Positions 9,566 through 18,457 of a DNA stretch of 64,000 bases are shown one piece after another. The translations under genes were made by a program, and so were the position numbers. The notes beneath the pieces were generated by a model. The model saw only the letters and a list, made by a program, of their open reading frames with translations, searched no databases and was not told the DNA's origin. Location: assembly GCF_001583695.1 (NCBI RefSeq), contig NZ_LOBC01000010.1, forward strand, positions 94,947 to 158,946, read 5' to 3'. Source of the stretch: Bacillus wiedmannii (lineage in GTDB: Bacteria > Bacillota > Bacilli > Bacillales > Bacillaceae_G). The number at the start of each line of letters is the position of its first letter. Position 1 is the first letter of the stretch.

Positions 9566-10376
9566 TTATATCTTTCTAAATTTGCGAGCCAAAGTGAGTA
9601 CTGTACCTGCAATAACCATCCATATGCCCATTGTTGCACTGTTAGTTGTACTGGCACCCGTGTTGGGAAGCTCTTTATATGTAGATTCTTTTTTATCAGA
9701 ATTAATGCTGTTCGGGATATTACCGTTATTAGTAATACCTTTAGCTTTGCTAGTGTCTTTATCCTTCACTAATACTTTTTGTATTGCATGTACCTCATTA
9801 CCTACAGAATCTGTTACTGTGTACGTTAATACGTAAGTACCTGCTTTAGAGGTATTCATTTCACCATTAAGTTTTACTTTAGAAGTAAGATCACCGTCTT
9901 CTTTATCGATAGCTAATACTTTTTCCAATGGATCGAATGAATCTCCTACGTGAATTGTCGCTCCAACAGGCACTGTTAATGTAGGCTTTAAATCTAATAA
10001 TACCCTTTTTATCTACATGAGCAGTCAATTGGTGTCCGTATACTTCTTTACCTTCATATATTTGTTGCATACGCACAAGTGTAGTCCCATCATAAGAACC
10101 ACGTTTTTGAATAACTTCGTAGTCTACCCCTTCGTCTCCACTAACTTGTTTTGGTGACAAAGCATGCTCCGTCTTTTCCTTAAGCGCATCTTTCACTACG
10201 TTCTCAGGCATCTTTTGTCATGGTTGTGTAAGTTCACCTGAACGGAACGAATCCCCTTGAATTTCAACTTGCATTTGACTCTTTTCCTCTGCATAACCTA
10301 CTCCATATGGTGTCACAGTTGTTAAGGCCAATCCTGTTGTTAAAGCAACTATAGCTATTTCTTTTTTATTATTCAT
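9566..10376 (-). pseudogene. Broken LPXTG-anchored M4-type metalloprotease (internal deletion)
   Basis: The reading starts at ATG 10376 (CGAGGAAAATAAC upstream) with a good signal peptide (MNNKKEIAIVALTTGL...). An in-frame TGA at 10220-10218 follows. The frame then continues as a thermolysin-type FTP propeptide (VKDALKEKTEHAL, VRMQQIYEGKEVYGHQL), breaks near 9990, and resumes in another frame as an Ig-like DUF5011 domain (VGDSFDPLEKVLAIDKEDG) with LPNTG, a membrane helix and an RKFRKI tail. The PepSY part and the HExxH catalytic domain are absent, so a deletion joined propeptide to C-terminus. The intact parent was probably a wall-anchored bacillolysin-like protease; the lesions (stop, deletion, frameshift) are seen directly. 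Confidence 0.85.
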
Positions 10377-10472
10377 GTTATTTTCCTCGTATAATTTCTT
10401 AAAATATGAAACTGCTTAAATGTATTCCTATCAAAAATAAAAAGTACATCACATTACGCAAAACTGTATTAT

Positions 10473-10493
10473 AAAAAGATGACTTCTGTCATC
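10473..10493 (-). terminator. Rho-independent terminator
   Basis: GATGAC and GTCATC pair around a four-base loop, followed on the minus strand by TTTTTATAA. It ends the hypothetical gene at 10576. Confidence 0.7.
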
Positions 10494-10575
10494 AACAAAA
10501 GTCACCTCTTCAATATGTCATATCCCTAATATGTTTTTAATGCATACTTTCTATATGAAAAAGAAAAAGTATTCT

Positions 10576-10950
10576 TTAACGAGCGTTTTGCAATACTTTT
10601 ATTAGGTCATTTATATTTTCAACTTTTTGCTGAAATTGATCAAATCTGCTATGTAGCAATGATGGATTCTTGTCTTCAGTTGAAATAACTTTTTTTAATT
10701 CCTCTTCTAATTTATCATATGTATCAAAGAAATTATCAAATTCTACACTTACAAGTTCTTCATTTTCACGATAAAATCTTTTTGATTCTATATATGTCAT
10801 ATATGATTTATTTAAAAATCCTAATGAAATAAAATATTTAGAAGTGTTTTCTTGATAAATAGCAATATCACATGCTATTTTAATATCAGAATAAGTTTTT
10901 TGAACGAAACAATGCAATTCAAAAATCTTAAACTTTAATCCATTATTCAT
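10576..10950 (-). CDS. Hypothetical protein
   Basis: 124 residues from ATG 10950, just after GGGAGGGGATGAA; an upstream in-frame ATG at 11001 lacks a ribosome site. Soluble and largely helical, with a heptad-like charged segment (FDTYDKLEEELKKVIS) in the C-terminal half. No signal peptide and no recognised motif. Single transcription unit with its own terminator. Confidence 0.6.
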   Translation of the reverse strand: MNNGLKFKIFELHCFVQKTYSDIKIACDIAIYQENTSKYFISLGFLNKSYMTYIESKRFYRENEELVSVEFDNFFDTYDKLEEELKKVISTEDKNPSLLHSRFDQFQQKVENINDLIKVLQNAR

Positions 10951-11028
10951 TTCATCCCCTCCCATCCTATCTATTCTACATAAAAAAAGAATATTATACA
11001 AAGTAAAATATCAATATAGTACAAAAAT

Positions 11029-11061
11029 AAAAAGCGAAAGAATAATCCCTTCCGCTTTTTA
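11029..11061 (-). terminator. Rho-independent terminator
   Basis: AAAAAGCG(A)AAG pairs with CTT(C)CGCTTTTT; the T-run reads on the minus strand and the stem overlaps the stop codon of the GNAT gene. Confidence 0.7.
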
Positions 11062-11907
11062 TAGCAAAACATACATTTCAAATTGTGCTAAAGAATTCTT
11101 TTCAAATCCAGTTTTCTTTAAAAATCCTTCTAGTAAATTGTTTTTTGGAAATCCAATTGATAAACTTGATACATGTAAGCTTTCTTTTGCTACTTGTAAT
11201 AATTTTGATCCAATACCACGATTTCTATAGTCTTTGTCTACGAAAAGAAAACTAATTTTACCTTGTTCATTCACACATATAGCACTCTTTAAATCATTAT
11301 CGACATATGCGCCGTAAAATTTATTATTTGTTTTTTCGATATAATCCATATCATTTTGCCAATTTATATGGAAGTGTAACCATTTCTGAACTTCAAGTTT
11401 AAAAGATGGAAAATCTAATTGTTTTACTTCAATTCCCTTACAATCTTTATTAATTATTTTAGTCATATCTTTTAAATTATAATAAGATAGATCGTACACT
11501 TTTTCATAGCCTAATTTCGTATAAAAATGAATCGCTCGGTCATTGCCTACAATGACTTCAAGAAAAAGTTGCTTACACTCATTTTGAAGCGCCTCTTCTT
11601 TATGCAGTTCAAATAACTGTGGACTCACACCAATACCACGGTAATTAGGATGCACTGCTAATGTTCCACAGCGCATTGTTTTTATGTTTTCATAATCCTT
11701 TATCCCGCCAAGTATTACACCAACAGATTTGGCATCGTCTAAAGCAAGAAAGGAATGTTTTAGTGAATTCCCTTCTGGTCCAAAAAATCTTTTTATAAAA
11801 TCTTCTTTTGAAACTTCCATTTTAATAATGTAATCTGAAAATCCATCTTTAAATGCTTCATATACTAAATCTATACTTACTTCACTGCATCTTTTGTATT
11901 GAATCAT
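11059..11907 (-). CDS. Tandem GNAT acetyltransferase
   Basis: 282 residues, ATG after GGAGGATAATTTTAT. It holds two GNAT folds. The first has acetyl-CoA motif A as VHPNYRGIGVSPQLF followed by GNDRAIHFYTKLGYEKV. The second has VDKDYRNRGIGSKLL and the matching GFLKKTGFEKN near the C-terminus. Both keep the R/QxxGxG/A-type CoA loop, so both may bind acetyl-CoA. Substrate unknown; proteins of this kind often acetylate small amines or peptides. Monocistronic between hairpins. Confidence 0.85.
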   Translation of the reverse strand: MIQYKRCSEVSIDLVYEAFKDGFSDYIIKMEVSKEDFIKRFFGPEGNSLKHSFLALDDAKSVGVILGGIKDYENIKTMRCGTLAVHPNYRGIGVSPQLFELHKEEALQNECKQLFLEVIVGNDRAIHFYTKLGYEKVYDLSYYNLKDMTKIINKDCKGIEVKQLDFPSFKLEVQKWLHFHINWQNDMDYIEKTNNKFYGAYVDNDLKSAICVNEQGKISFLFVDKDYRNRGIGSKLLQVAKESLHVSSLSIGFPKNNLLEGFLKKTGFEKNSLAQFEMYVLL

Positions 11908-12009
11908 ATAAAATTATCCTCCACTTACTCGTGTTAAACTTAACGTCCAAATACATGAAATGTACTAGTTCCACTCTACCCATTATTCTTTAATTATTAA
12001 CTCTGCCAC

Positions 12010-12645
12010 TTAATTTGAAATGAACGGACACTTTCCTACATATCTCTCACTGTTAATTTGTTTTATAACAAACGGTGCAATATCCCCATTTTGTATTTTG
12101 ATTCCTGGCATATCTACTAAACTCTCTTTTATATTTCCAATGCCCTCCCCTTTCATAACAAATGGTAATCTAACAATTGTCCAATCTACTTCACTACTTT
12201 GGATAATTTGTAATTCTTTATATTTATCTTGCATCATTTTTGATAAAAAAACTTTAAATAAGGTAGCCCCTATTTTATTTACAATTCCCTTTTGATCTCC
12301 TGTAACATTTAAAGAACCTCCGGAAATTACAATATATCTTTTTATTTCAAACTCCTTCATTGCTTCTAGAATATGATTCGTTACTGCGCTAAAAATATAA
12401 GATTCATTTTTCGGTTGACCTACCGCATTAATTACAGCTCGACAACCTTTAAGTAATTCCCGTATTGAAGCAAAATCACGTGCATCTCCATTAATAATCT
12501 CTAAATTTCCATTTGTTATTTTGATATTATTAGAATTTCTTGTTAATATTTTTACTTGATATCCCTTTTCTAACGCTTCGTTTACAAGGAATTTCCCGGC
12601 TTTTCCGTTTGCACCTAGAATAGCTATTTTATTTGTACTTTCCAA
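12010..12645 (-). CDS. NAD(P)-binding atypical SDR / NmrA-like protein
   Basis: 211 residues with a TTG start at 12645 after AGAGGGG. The Rossmann signature GANGKAG sits at the N-terminus (IAILGANGKAGKFLV), followed by ILTRNS and NGDARDF as in NmrA/SDR-a5 proteins, and AVINAVGQP. The Tyr-Lys catalytic pair of classical SDRs is not evident, as in other NAD(P)H-flavin reductase or redox-sensor members. It starts 16 bp after the nucleosidase gene stop and probably shares its transcript. Confidence 0.8.
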   Translation of the reverse strand: MESTNKIAILGANGKAGKFLVNEALEKGYQVKILTRNSNNIKITNGNLEIINGDARDFASIRELLKGCRAVINAVGQPKNESYIFSAVTNHILEAMKEFEIKRYIVISGGSLNVTGDQKGIVNKIGATLFKVFLSKMMQDKYKELQIIQSSEVDWTIVRLPFVMKGEGIGNIKESLVDMPGIKIQNGDIAPFVIKQINSERYVGKCPFISN

Positions 12646-12660
12646 TATTAACCCCTCTTA

Positions 12661-13371
12661 CTATCTATTCTTTACTACATTAATCTCATGTACACGTAAA
12701 AAAGCAATTAAATGCTCGCACGCTCGTTCACACGCTAACATTTTAAAGATTTTTTGTTCCTCTTTCGTTTTATCATTTGCTTGATCTGATGCAGCTTTTA
12801 AACTGAGAAAAGGTTTGTTATTGATTTGACACACATAAGCAAAAGCTGCCACTTCTTGATCAACCGCTAATGCTCCATATACAGTATGGAGTAAATATCT
12901 CATTTCCGAATTACGAATACGTTGATCTCCAGATAAAAATGTACCATAATGAATCGGATCATAAGATCGTATCTTTTTTATTCTTCTTACAAGTGACTTT
13001 GTTGTTTCAATAGGTGCTGTCCTACCATTATATAAATTAAAAATATCTTCCCCTGAACCAGCAGCAGTAACGTCGTGTTGTATTGCATTAAGGGCTACTA
13101 CAATATGTCCATTTTTCACCTTATTTGATAGACTTCCGCATATTCCTGTCATAAACAACTCACCTGGCTGAAACTCACTAATTAATAATTGCACACAACT
13201 AGCACAACTTACTTTCCCAACTCCTGTTATTACGGAGATAACTTCCATATTATTAATATAGTGAAAATGAAATTCCCAAGCTGCTCGTTTTTCAATACGT
13301 TCACTTGGATAATATTGATGCAAATACGTAAGTTCTGGTTCCCATGCGGATACGATTGCAATACGTTTCAT
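12661..13371 (-). CDS. Nucleoside phosphorylase / MTA-SAH nucleosidase family protein
   Basis: 236 residues from ATG 13371 (KRIAIVSAWEPEL). The family pattern is clear: ITGVGKVSCASCVQLL, MTGICGSL, and AVDQEVAAFAYVC with SLKAASDQAND at the end, equivalent to the Glu and Asp active-site regions of PNP/MTAN enzymes. Length is typical. The next in-frame ATG upstream (13401) overlaps the preceding stop as ATGA, giving ten more residues by coupled translation; the GGGGAAGTG between them leaves the choice open. It may cleave 5'-methylthioadenosine-like nucleosides, but the true substrate is not set by sequence. Confidence 0.8.
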   Translation of the reverse strand: MKRIAIVSAWEPELTYLHQYYPSERIEKRAAWEFHFHYINNMEVISVITGVGKVSCASCVQLLISEFQPGELFMTGICGSLSNKVKNGHIVVALNAIQHDVTAAGSGEDIFNLYNGRTAPIETTKSLVRRIKKIRSYDPIHYGTFLSGDQRIRNSEMRYLLHTVYGALAVDQEVAAFAYVCQINNKPFLSLKAASDQANDKTKEEQKIFKMLACERACEHLIAFLRVHEINVVKNR

Positions 13372-13397
13372 TACACGCTTCACTTCCCCTATTGTTA

Positions 13398-14072
13398 TCA
13401 TGTAAATACTTTATCTATACTTTCTCGTTCATAATCTGGAATCCACTCTTTATATTTCTCATATAAATTTCGTATTGTTTCTTTATTCTTCGCAATTACT
13501 TCACATCCTCTATCATCGTAAATAAACATGATAATATCTTTCGTTACATTTATGAGAAATACATCTGGATAAGAAATTTCTTTTTTGCGTCCAAAACGAG
13601 GATAAAGACCCGGAAAATCTTCATGATTCGCAGCTTGAATAAGCGGTATATACTTTATATCGCAAGCAAAACATTTTAGTGAAAATTGATATGTACAATA
13701 TAAATCAGCTTCTTCATCTTCAAATAGAAAAGGTACTGTTTTTTGTTTTATTTGGAACTTTAAATCCCTCTTTTTAATAAATTTATTATATACATTTATT
13801 TTCTGTGAATTTTTCATATTTTCCTTTTTAAATCGATAAACATTTGTTACTAAAAACACTTCATCTTCTTTTGAAAATATATCTTCAAATAAGTATTTAT
13901 TATATGTATAAATTTGAGAGAAGTATTCCATATTTACATCGTCGGTTCCTTCTACATTTTGATATTTCCCTTTCCCAAAGTTAAAATGTAGATGATTTTT
14001 CCACTGAAAGTATATATGTGGTACTAATGTAACCCCAGGGAATGTTTCATTCATATATTCTTTTAATTGCAT
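13398..14072 (-). CDS. DUF3885-type protein
   Basis: 224 residues, ATG after AAAGGAATTAAGA. The C-terminal block SYPDVFLINVTKDIIMFIYDDRGCEVIA is the conserved part of the DUF3885 family (short soluble proteins common in Bacillus, function unknown). Two cysteines (CFAC) lie mid-protein. Its ribosome site overlaps the 3' end of the broken HD-domain gene, and its stop overlaps the next start by four bases. Operon position is clear; function is not. Confidence 0.65.
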   Translation of the reverse strand: MQLKEYMNETFPGVTLVPHIYFQWKNHLHFNFGKGKYQNVEGTDDVNMEYFSQIYTYNKYLFEDIFSKEDEVFLVTNVYRFKKENMKNSQKINVYNKFIKKRDLKFQIKQKTVPFLFEDEEADLYCTYQFSLKCFACDIKYIPLIQAANHEDFPGLYPRFGRKKEISYPDVFLINVTKDIIMFIYDDRGCEVIAKNKETIRNLYEKYKEWIPDYERESIDKVFT

Positions 14073-14085
14073 TCTTAATTCCTTT

Positions 14086-14694
14086 CTACTCTACAATTTC
14101 TTTTAACTGCCAATATGCTTCTTCTAGCCATGGATGTATAACTTTCAACGTGTCTTTTCTATCCCACAAATATGAAATATATGCAAAAGCAGCATGTTCT
14201 AAAGATTTTTCTAATTCTTTTTTTACTTCTACTAAATATGGTGGTGCTCCATTTTAATCCCATTCTATTTTATCAGCAACAAATAACACTAAATCCATTT
14301 TCGTTGCATGTTTACGTAGTGTAGTATGGCAGCAAATAACATTTAAGATTTCTTCATCATCCACTTTAAATATTTCTTTTGCAATTACTCTCAATAACTT
14401 TTGATGAATAATCATTGGAAATTCTCGTTCTTCTTGTAATATCTCTATTCCAAATTGTTCAGCAACTGCAACCCGATCTTCATTTGGAAAGATTGCACTA
14501 ATATCATGTAAATATCCTGCAATCGCTGACTTTTCTTCATTTACATGATACGTACTCGCAATTTTACGGGCTTCTTTTGCCACCCGAATTGAATGTTTAT
14601 AAGTAAGTTCTTTATTGTATTTTAATAGAAACGATTTTATATCATTTTCAATTTTTCCAGTTGGAGTAAATGAATATATATCCATATATAACAT
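14086..14694 (-). pseudogene. YqeK-like HD-domain phosphohydrolase with in-frame stop
   Basis: Translation begins at ATG 14694 (AAAGGTGACTTGAG upstream) and shows a complete HD core: KHSIRVAKEA, GYLHDI, HQKLL, CCHTTLR and FVADKIEWD, as in YqeK-type diadenosine tetraphosphate hydrolases. A TAA at 14256-14254 ends the frame after 146 residues, yet the same frame stays open beyond it (NGAPPYLVEVKKELEKS...) to a TAG at 14086, giving about 202 residues, close to the usual YqeK length. A single C-to-T change of a CAA codon explains this. The shortened protein keeps all metal ligands and may still work; classed as disrupted. Confidence 0.75.
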
Positions 14695-14886
14695 CTCAAG
14701 TCACCTTTCTTCCTAACATTCAATATAACGCTGTATTTAAATATCCTTTTTATTTGTATTCGTTATGAATGTTTTAATCCCTTTTTTATACGTTACATGA
14801 AATTTTATGGCGAATCATTGCTACAAAATACATAAATGTTTGATATTATAGTAATGTTAATGATTTGTTAGGAAAGGAACTACATA

Positions 14887-15582
14887 ATGAATAAAAACAT
14901 ATTAATTATTGATGATGATAAAGATATTGTTGAGTTACTTGCTGTTTATTTGCGAAATGAAGGCTATAACATTTATAAAGCATATGATGGAGATGAGGCA
15001 TTGCAAATGATTTCTACATATGAAGTTGATCTTATGATTTTGGATATTATGATGCCAAAGCGAAATGGATTAGAAGTTTGCCAGGAAGTTCGTGAGAATA
15101 ATACTGTACCTATTCTTATGCTGAGTGCAAAAGCAGAAGATATGGATAAAATATTAGGTCTTATGACAGGTGCAGATGATTATATGATTAAGCCATTCAA
15201 TCCATTAGAATTAGTAGCTAGAGTGAAAGCTTTGTTACGAAGATCATCTTTCCAAAATGCCACTTCCTCCAAAAATGAAGATGGTATTATTCGTATTCGT
15301 TCTGCTGAAATACACAAACATAATCATACTGTTAAAGTAAATGGAGAATATATTAAACTTACATCTATTGAATTTGATATTTTATATTTACTTGCGAGTA
15401 ATACCGGAAGAGTATTTAGTTCCGAAGAAATTTTTGAACGCGTTTGGAATGAAGATGGTTATGGTTCAAATAAAACTGTAATGGTTCACATTAGTAATTT
15501 ACGAGATAAACTTGAAACAGGAATGAATGGAGAGAAGTTTATTCATACTGTTTGGGGAGTAGGCTATAAAATTGAGAAATGA
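14887..15582 (+). CDS. OmpR/PhoB-family response regulator
   Basis: 231 residues, ATG after TTAGGAAAGGAACTACATA. Receiver domain with acidic pair IIDDDKDI, phosphoacceptor Asp in LMILDIMMPKRNG, Thr/Ser switch in LMLSAKAED and Lys in MIKPFNP. C-terminal winged helix (SIEFDILYLLASN, ...VMVHISNLRDKLE). The overall pattern is close to VanR-type regulators. It overlaps the kinase gene by 11 bases, so the two are translationally coupled. A DD-carboxypeptidase-like gene lies downstream, which suggests cell-wall control. Confidence 0.92.
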   Translation: MNKNILIIDDDKDIVELLAVYLRNEGYNIYKAYDGDEALQMISTYEVDLMILDIMMPKRNGLEVCQEVRENNTVPILMLSAKAEDMDKILGLMTGADDYMIKPFNPLELVARVKALLRRSSFQNATSSKNEDGIIRIRSAEIHKHNHTVKVNGEYIKLTSIEFDILYLLASNTGRVFSSEEIFERVWNEDGYGSNKTVMVHISNLRDKLETGMNGEKFIHTVWGVGYKIEK

Positions 15583-16729
15583 AGCATTTGATATATTAAA
15601 AGATATCCCAAAATGGAAGTTAATTTTTTGGTTCATGTTAGCTATCACACTTACTCCTATTACTGAATTAATTATATATCGCCTCGTTACAAGTGTAATT
15701 GAAAGTTCACTTACGTTAAGCGAGCTTGGAAAAGAATTCATTCGAATTTTTGGATATGAAAAATATAAAGGAATAAAGGAATCTCTATGGATGATGATTG
15801 TATCTTATTTGTTTTTATTTTCTATTTTCTCATCCTACCTATACATTTTTTATCGTCATGAAAGAAAGATTTATTATGAAACTTGTATTAAAAAAATGAT
15901 AGAAGAGATTCGTTATATTGCAAATGGAAACTTCAATCATAAAGTCTCTATCGTAAACCATAATTATCTGGAAGAGTTAGCAAGCGGGGTTAATCACATT
16001 GTTGAACAATTGAAAGTTTCGATTGATGAAGAAAGACAGGCGGAACAAGCAAAAAGTGAACTTATTACAAATGTATCGCATGATTTACGTACTCCTCTTA
16101 CCTCTATAGTTGGATACGTAAATTTAATCCACCATGATAATTATAGAGATGAAGTGGAATTACGCCATTATATACAAGTCATTTACGATAAAGTAACCCG
16201 TCTTAACGCATTAATGAATGATTTGTTTGAATATACACGTGTTCAAAATAAAGAGTTAAGTTTATATTCTGTTCCCATTGATATTGTAGAGCTACTGGGG
16301 CAATTAACTGTTCAATTCCGCATACAAGTTCAAGAAGCTAATATAGAATGTCGACCTTCTTTCCCATCTCAAAAACTCATGGTATTAGCTGATGGAGACA
16401 AATTAGTACGAGTGTTTGAAAATCTTATTATAAATGCTATCGCTTATGGAAACGATGGTGGATATATCGACCTTGCTGCCTATGAAAGTAATAATATGAT
16501 TAATATAGATATAACAAATTACGGCCAACCTATTCCTAGTACGGATTTACCTCATATTTTTGAACGTTTTTATCGCGTTGAAAAATCTCGCTCTACGAAC
16601 ACTGGTGGATCTGGACTCGGATTGGCAATTGCAAAAAGTATTGTGGAATTGCATAAAGGAACAATTGAAGTATATAGTGATGATAAAAAAACAACTTTCA
16701 CTGTAAAACTACAACCATATAAATGTTAA
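15572..16729 (+). CDS. Sensor histidine kinase (VanS-like)
   Basis: 385 residues with a TTG start overlapping the regulator stop. Two membrane helices (WKLIFWFMLAITLTP and LFLFSIFSSYLYIF) flank an extracellular loop of about 60 residues. Then come a HAMP-like linker, the H-box NVSHDLRTPLTSIVGYV and the N, G1 and G2 boxes (NLIINAIAY, FERFYRVEKS, GGSGLGLAI). Complete and probably active. Ends at a strong terminator. Signal unknown; the small sensor loop suits lipid II or antibiotic sensing, but this is inference. Confidence 0.92.
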   Translation: MRNEAFDILKDIPKWKLIFWFMLAITLTPITELIIYRLVTSVIESSLTLSELGKEFIRIFGYEKYKGIKESLWMMIVSYLFLFSIFSSYLYIFYRHERKIYYETCIKKMIEEIRYIANGNFNHKVSIVNHNYLEELASGVNHIVEQLKVSIDEERQAEQAKSELITNVSHDLRTPLTSIVGYVNLIHHDNYRDEVELRHYIQVIYDKVTRLNALMNDLFEYTRVQNKELSLYSVPIDIVELLGQLTVQFRIQVQEANIECRPSFPSQKLMVLADGDKLVRVFENLIINAIAYGNDGGYIDLAAYESNNMINIDITNYGQPIPSTDLPHIFERFYRVEKSRSTNTGGSGLGLAIAKSIVELHKGTIEVYSDDKKTTFTVKLQPYKC

Positions 16730-16744
16730 TACAACTTAATTTTA

Positions 16745-16784
16745 GGTCCAATTTCTTACCATATAAGAAATTGGACCTTTTATT
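16745..16784 (+). terminator. Rho-independent terminator
   Basis: A perfect 14-bp stem GGTCCAATTTCTTA / TAAGAAATTGGACC is followed by TTTTATTTT. It separates the two-component pair from the DD-peptidase-like gene. Confidence 0.9.
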
Positions 16785-16910
16785 TTCCATTAAACTCCAA
16801 AATTTAATAATCCTTTATAATTCTTTAGAAATTCTTTACCTTTTCTTTCTTCCTAATTAAGCATTCCTTTTTACAATAGTATTATTGATGTCATAGTAGG
16901 AGGATCGCTT

Positions 16911-17927
16911 ATGCAATTCTTGAAAAAGTTCACAATTTTATTCTTATCTTTTGTTATTACAGCACTTATCGTTTTATATTTTTACCTCTATGTAAATGGT
17001 CCAATTATTCAAGCTAAATCAGCTATTTTAATAGATGCTAATTCAGGTGAAGTTGTTTATAAAAAAAATGAAGAAACTCCTATACAATCAGCTACTTTAT
17101 CTAAATTAATGACAGAGTATATCACCATGGAACAACTGAATGAAGGAAAAATACAGTTAGATGAATTAGTAAAAATAAGTAACGAAGTTTTCCGAGCAGA
17201 AACGAGTCCTATACAAGTAACTTCGAAAGATAAAACGACAGTTCGTGATTTACTTCATGCATTGTTTTTGACAGGGAATAATCGTTCCGCACTTGCCCTT
17301 GCAGAACACATTGCTGGAAACGAAGATAACTTTACACTTTTAATGAATGAGAAAGCAAAACAACTAAAGTTATCACAACCATCCCCGTTTCTAAATGCTA
17401 CTGGAATGAATAACGATACAAATAAACAATCAACTACAACAGCTATAGACGTAGCTAAACTAGCGACACAATTAGTAAAAGACTTTCCAGATGTATTGAA
17501 TGTTACGAAACTAACCTCTTACCAATTTACCTTCAAAGACTCAAAAGTTTTCAACACAAATAAAATGATTTATTCTCTTAATAAAAACATTAAACTCCAA
17601 GGTGTTGACGGCTTACAAACTAGTTTTTCAACTAATGGTAATTATAGTTTTGTCAGTACAGCAAAACGAGGAGATACTAGACTTATTTCCGTAATATTAG
17701 ACTCCAATGAAGAAAACAGTACTTTTATTGAAACAAAAAAGTTACTACAGTACGGTTTTGATCCTTCCTCGTACTCTGCACTCCAAGCTTTTAAAGATGC
17801 TGTTACATCTTGGACAGTTTTGCTTCAGTTTAAAAATTTAATCATACAAACATTGTTGATTTTCTTCATTATTACCTTTTTAATGTTTTTACATATACGT
17901 CAGAAAAAATCCGAGGATTTCAACTAG
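16911..17927 (+). CDS. DD-carboxypeptidase-like (S11) protein with degenerate active site
   Basis: 338 residues, ATG after AGGAGGATCGCTT. N-terminal membrane anchor, S11/DacA-type penicillin-binding fold (AKSAILIDANSGEVVY, VRDLLHALFLTGNNRSALALAEHI, LNATGMNNDT), then a C-terminal membrane helix and charged tail. The three catalytic motifs differ from the family rule: SxxK reads TLSK (Thr62-Lys65), SxN reads TGN (121-123) and KTG reads QTS (236-238). Such a protein probably does not act as a normal carboxypeptidase and may bind peptidoglycan or serve as a sensor. It has its own promoter region after the terminator of the VanRS-like pair. Fold firm, inactivity inferred. Confidence 0.85.
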   Translation: MQFLKKFTILFLSFVITALIVLYFYLYVNGPIIQAKSAILIDANSGEVVYKKNEETPIQSATLSKLMTEYITMEQLNEGKIQLDELVKISNEVFRAETSPIQVTSKDKTTVRDLLHALFLTGNNRSALALAEHIAGNEDNFTLLMNEKAKQLKLSQPSPFLNATGMNNDTNKQSTTTAIDVAKLATQLVKDFPDVLNVTKLTSYQFTFKDSKVFNTNKMIYSLNKNIKLQGVDGLQTSFSTNGNYSFVSTAKRGDTRLISVILDSNEENSTFIETKKLLQYGFDPSSYSALQAFKDAVTSWTVLLQFKNLIIQTLLIFFIITFLMFLHIRQKKSEDFN

Positions 17928-17946
17928 GAAATCTTCTTATATATAA

Positions 17947-17979
17947 AAACCGGCTTGTATTTACAGTGCAAGCCGGTTT
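17947..17979. terminator. Bidirectional terminator
   Basis: AAACCGGCTTG pairs with CAAGCCGGTTT across an 11-base loop, between two convergent genes. Confidence 0.85.
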
Positions 17980-17985
17980 CTAAAT

Positions 17986-18444
17986 CTATAGTCCTCTTCC
18001 AATTAAATTAGCTGAAACAGGCTGAAGATTTAGCTCTCTCGCCCATATAGATAGCTGACCAATGTGATGAATTTCATGTACAATTACATGCCTTAACACT
18101 TCACCGTATGTATATGTTTTATCTGTCCACGAAGCTTTTAATATCTTACATTCTAGGCTAGATGACCACAACTGTAAAAAATCTTCTAATTCTCGTTTAT
18201 ATAAATCAGATAACGCTTTCACTTTTTGGATTGATTGATAATCTTTAAACTGCGGTTCATTATCTTCTTTTCCTTGAAGCGCACTAATCCAGCTGTATTC
18301 AACATCGACAATATGGAATAATGTTTCTAAAATACTTCCTACACCACCTACACGCTTGCGGAGCAATTCTTCCTCTGAAAGTTGTTCACACCACTTAAAC
18401 CAATCATCTCTTACTTGCCAATTGTATTGAAATAAAGTGTACAT
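17986..18444 (-). CDS. DinB/YfiT-family metal-binding four-helix protein
   Basis: 152 residues from ATG 18444, after GGTAGGGGAGAGATAAAT. The DinB-fold metal ligands are visible: His in LFHIVDVEYSW and the pair in VIVHEIHHIGQLSIWARE. Members are often thiol-dependent S-transferases (bacillithiol or mycothiol type) or of unknown role. It starts 14 bp after the hydrolase stop, so it is the last gene of a four-gene run (GNAT, kinase, hydrolase, DinB). Substrate not predictable. Confidence 0.85.
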   Translation of the reverse strand: MYTLFQYNWQVRDDWFKWCEQLSEEELLRKRVGGVGSILETLFHIVDVEYSWISALQGKEDNEPQFKDYQSIQKVKALSDLYKRELEDFLQLWSSSLECKILKASWTDKTYTYGEVLRHVIVHEIHHIGQLSIWARELNLQPVSANLIGRGL

Positions 18445-18457
18445 ATTTATCTCTCCC

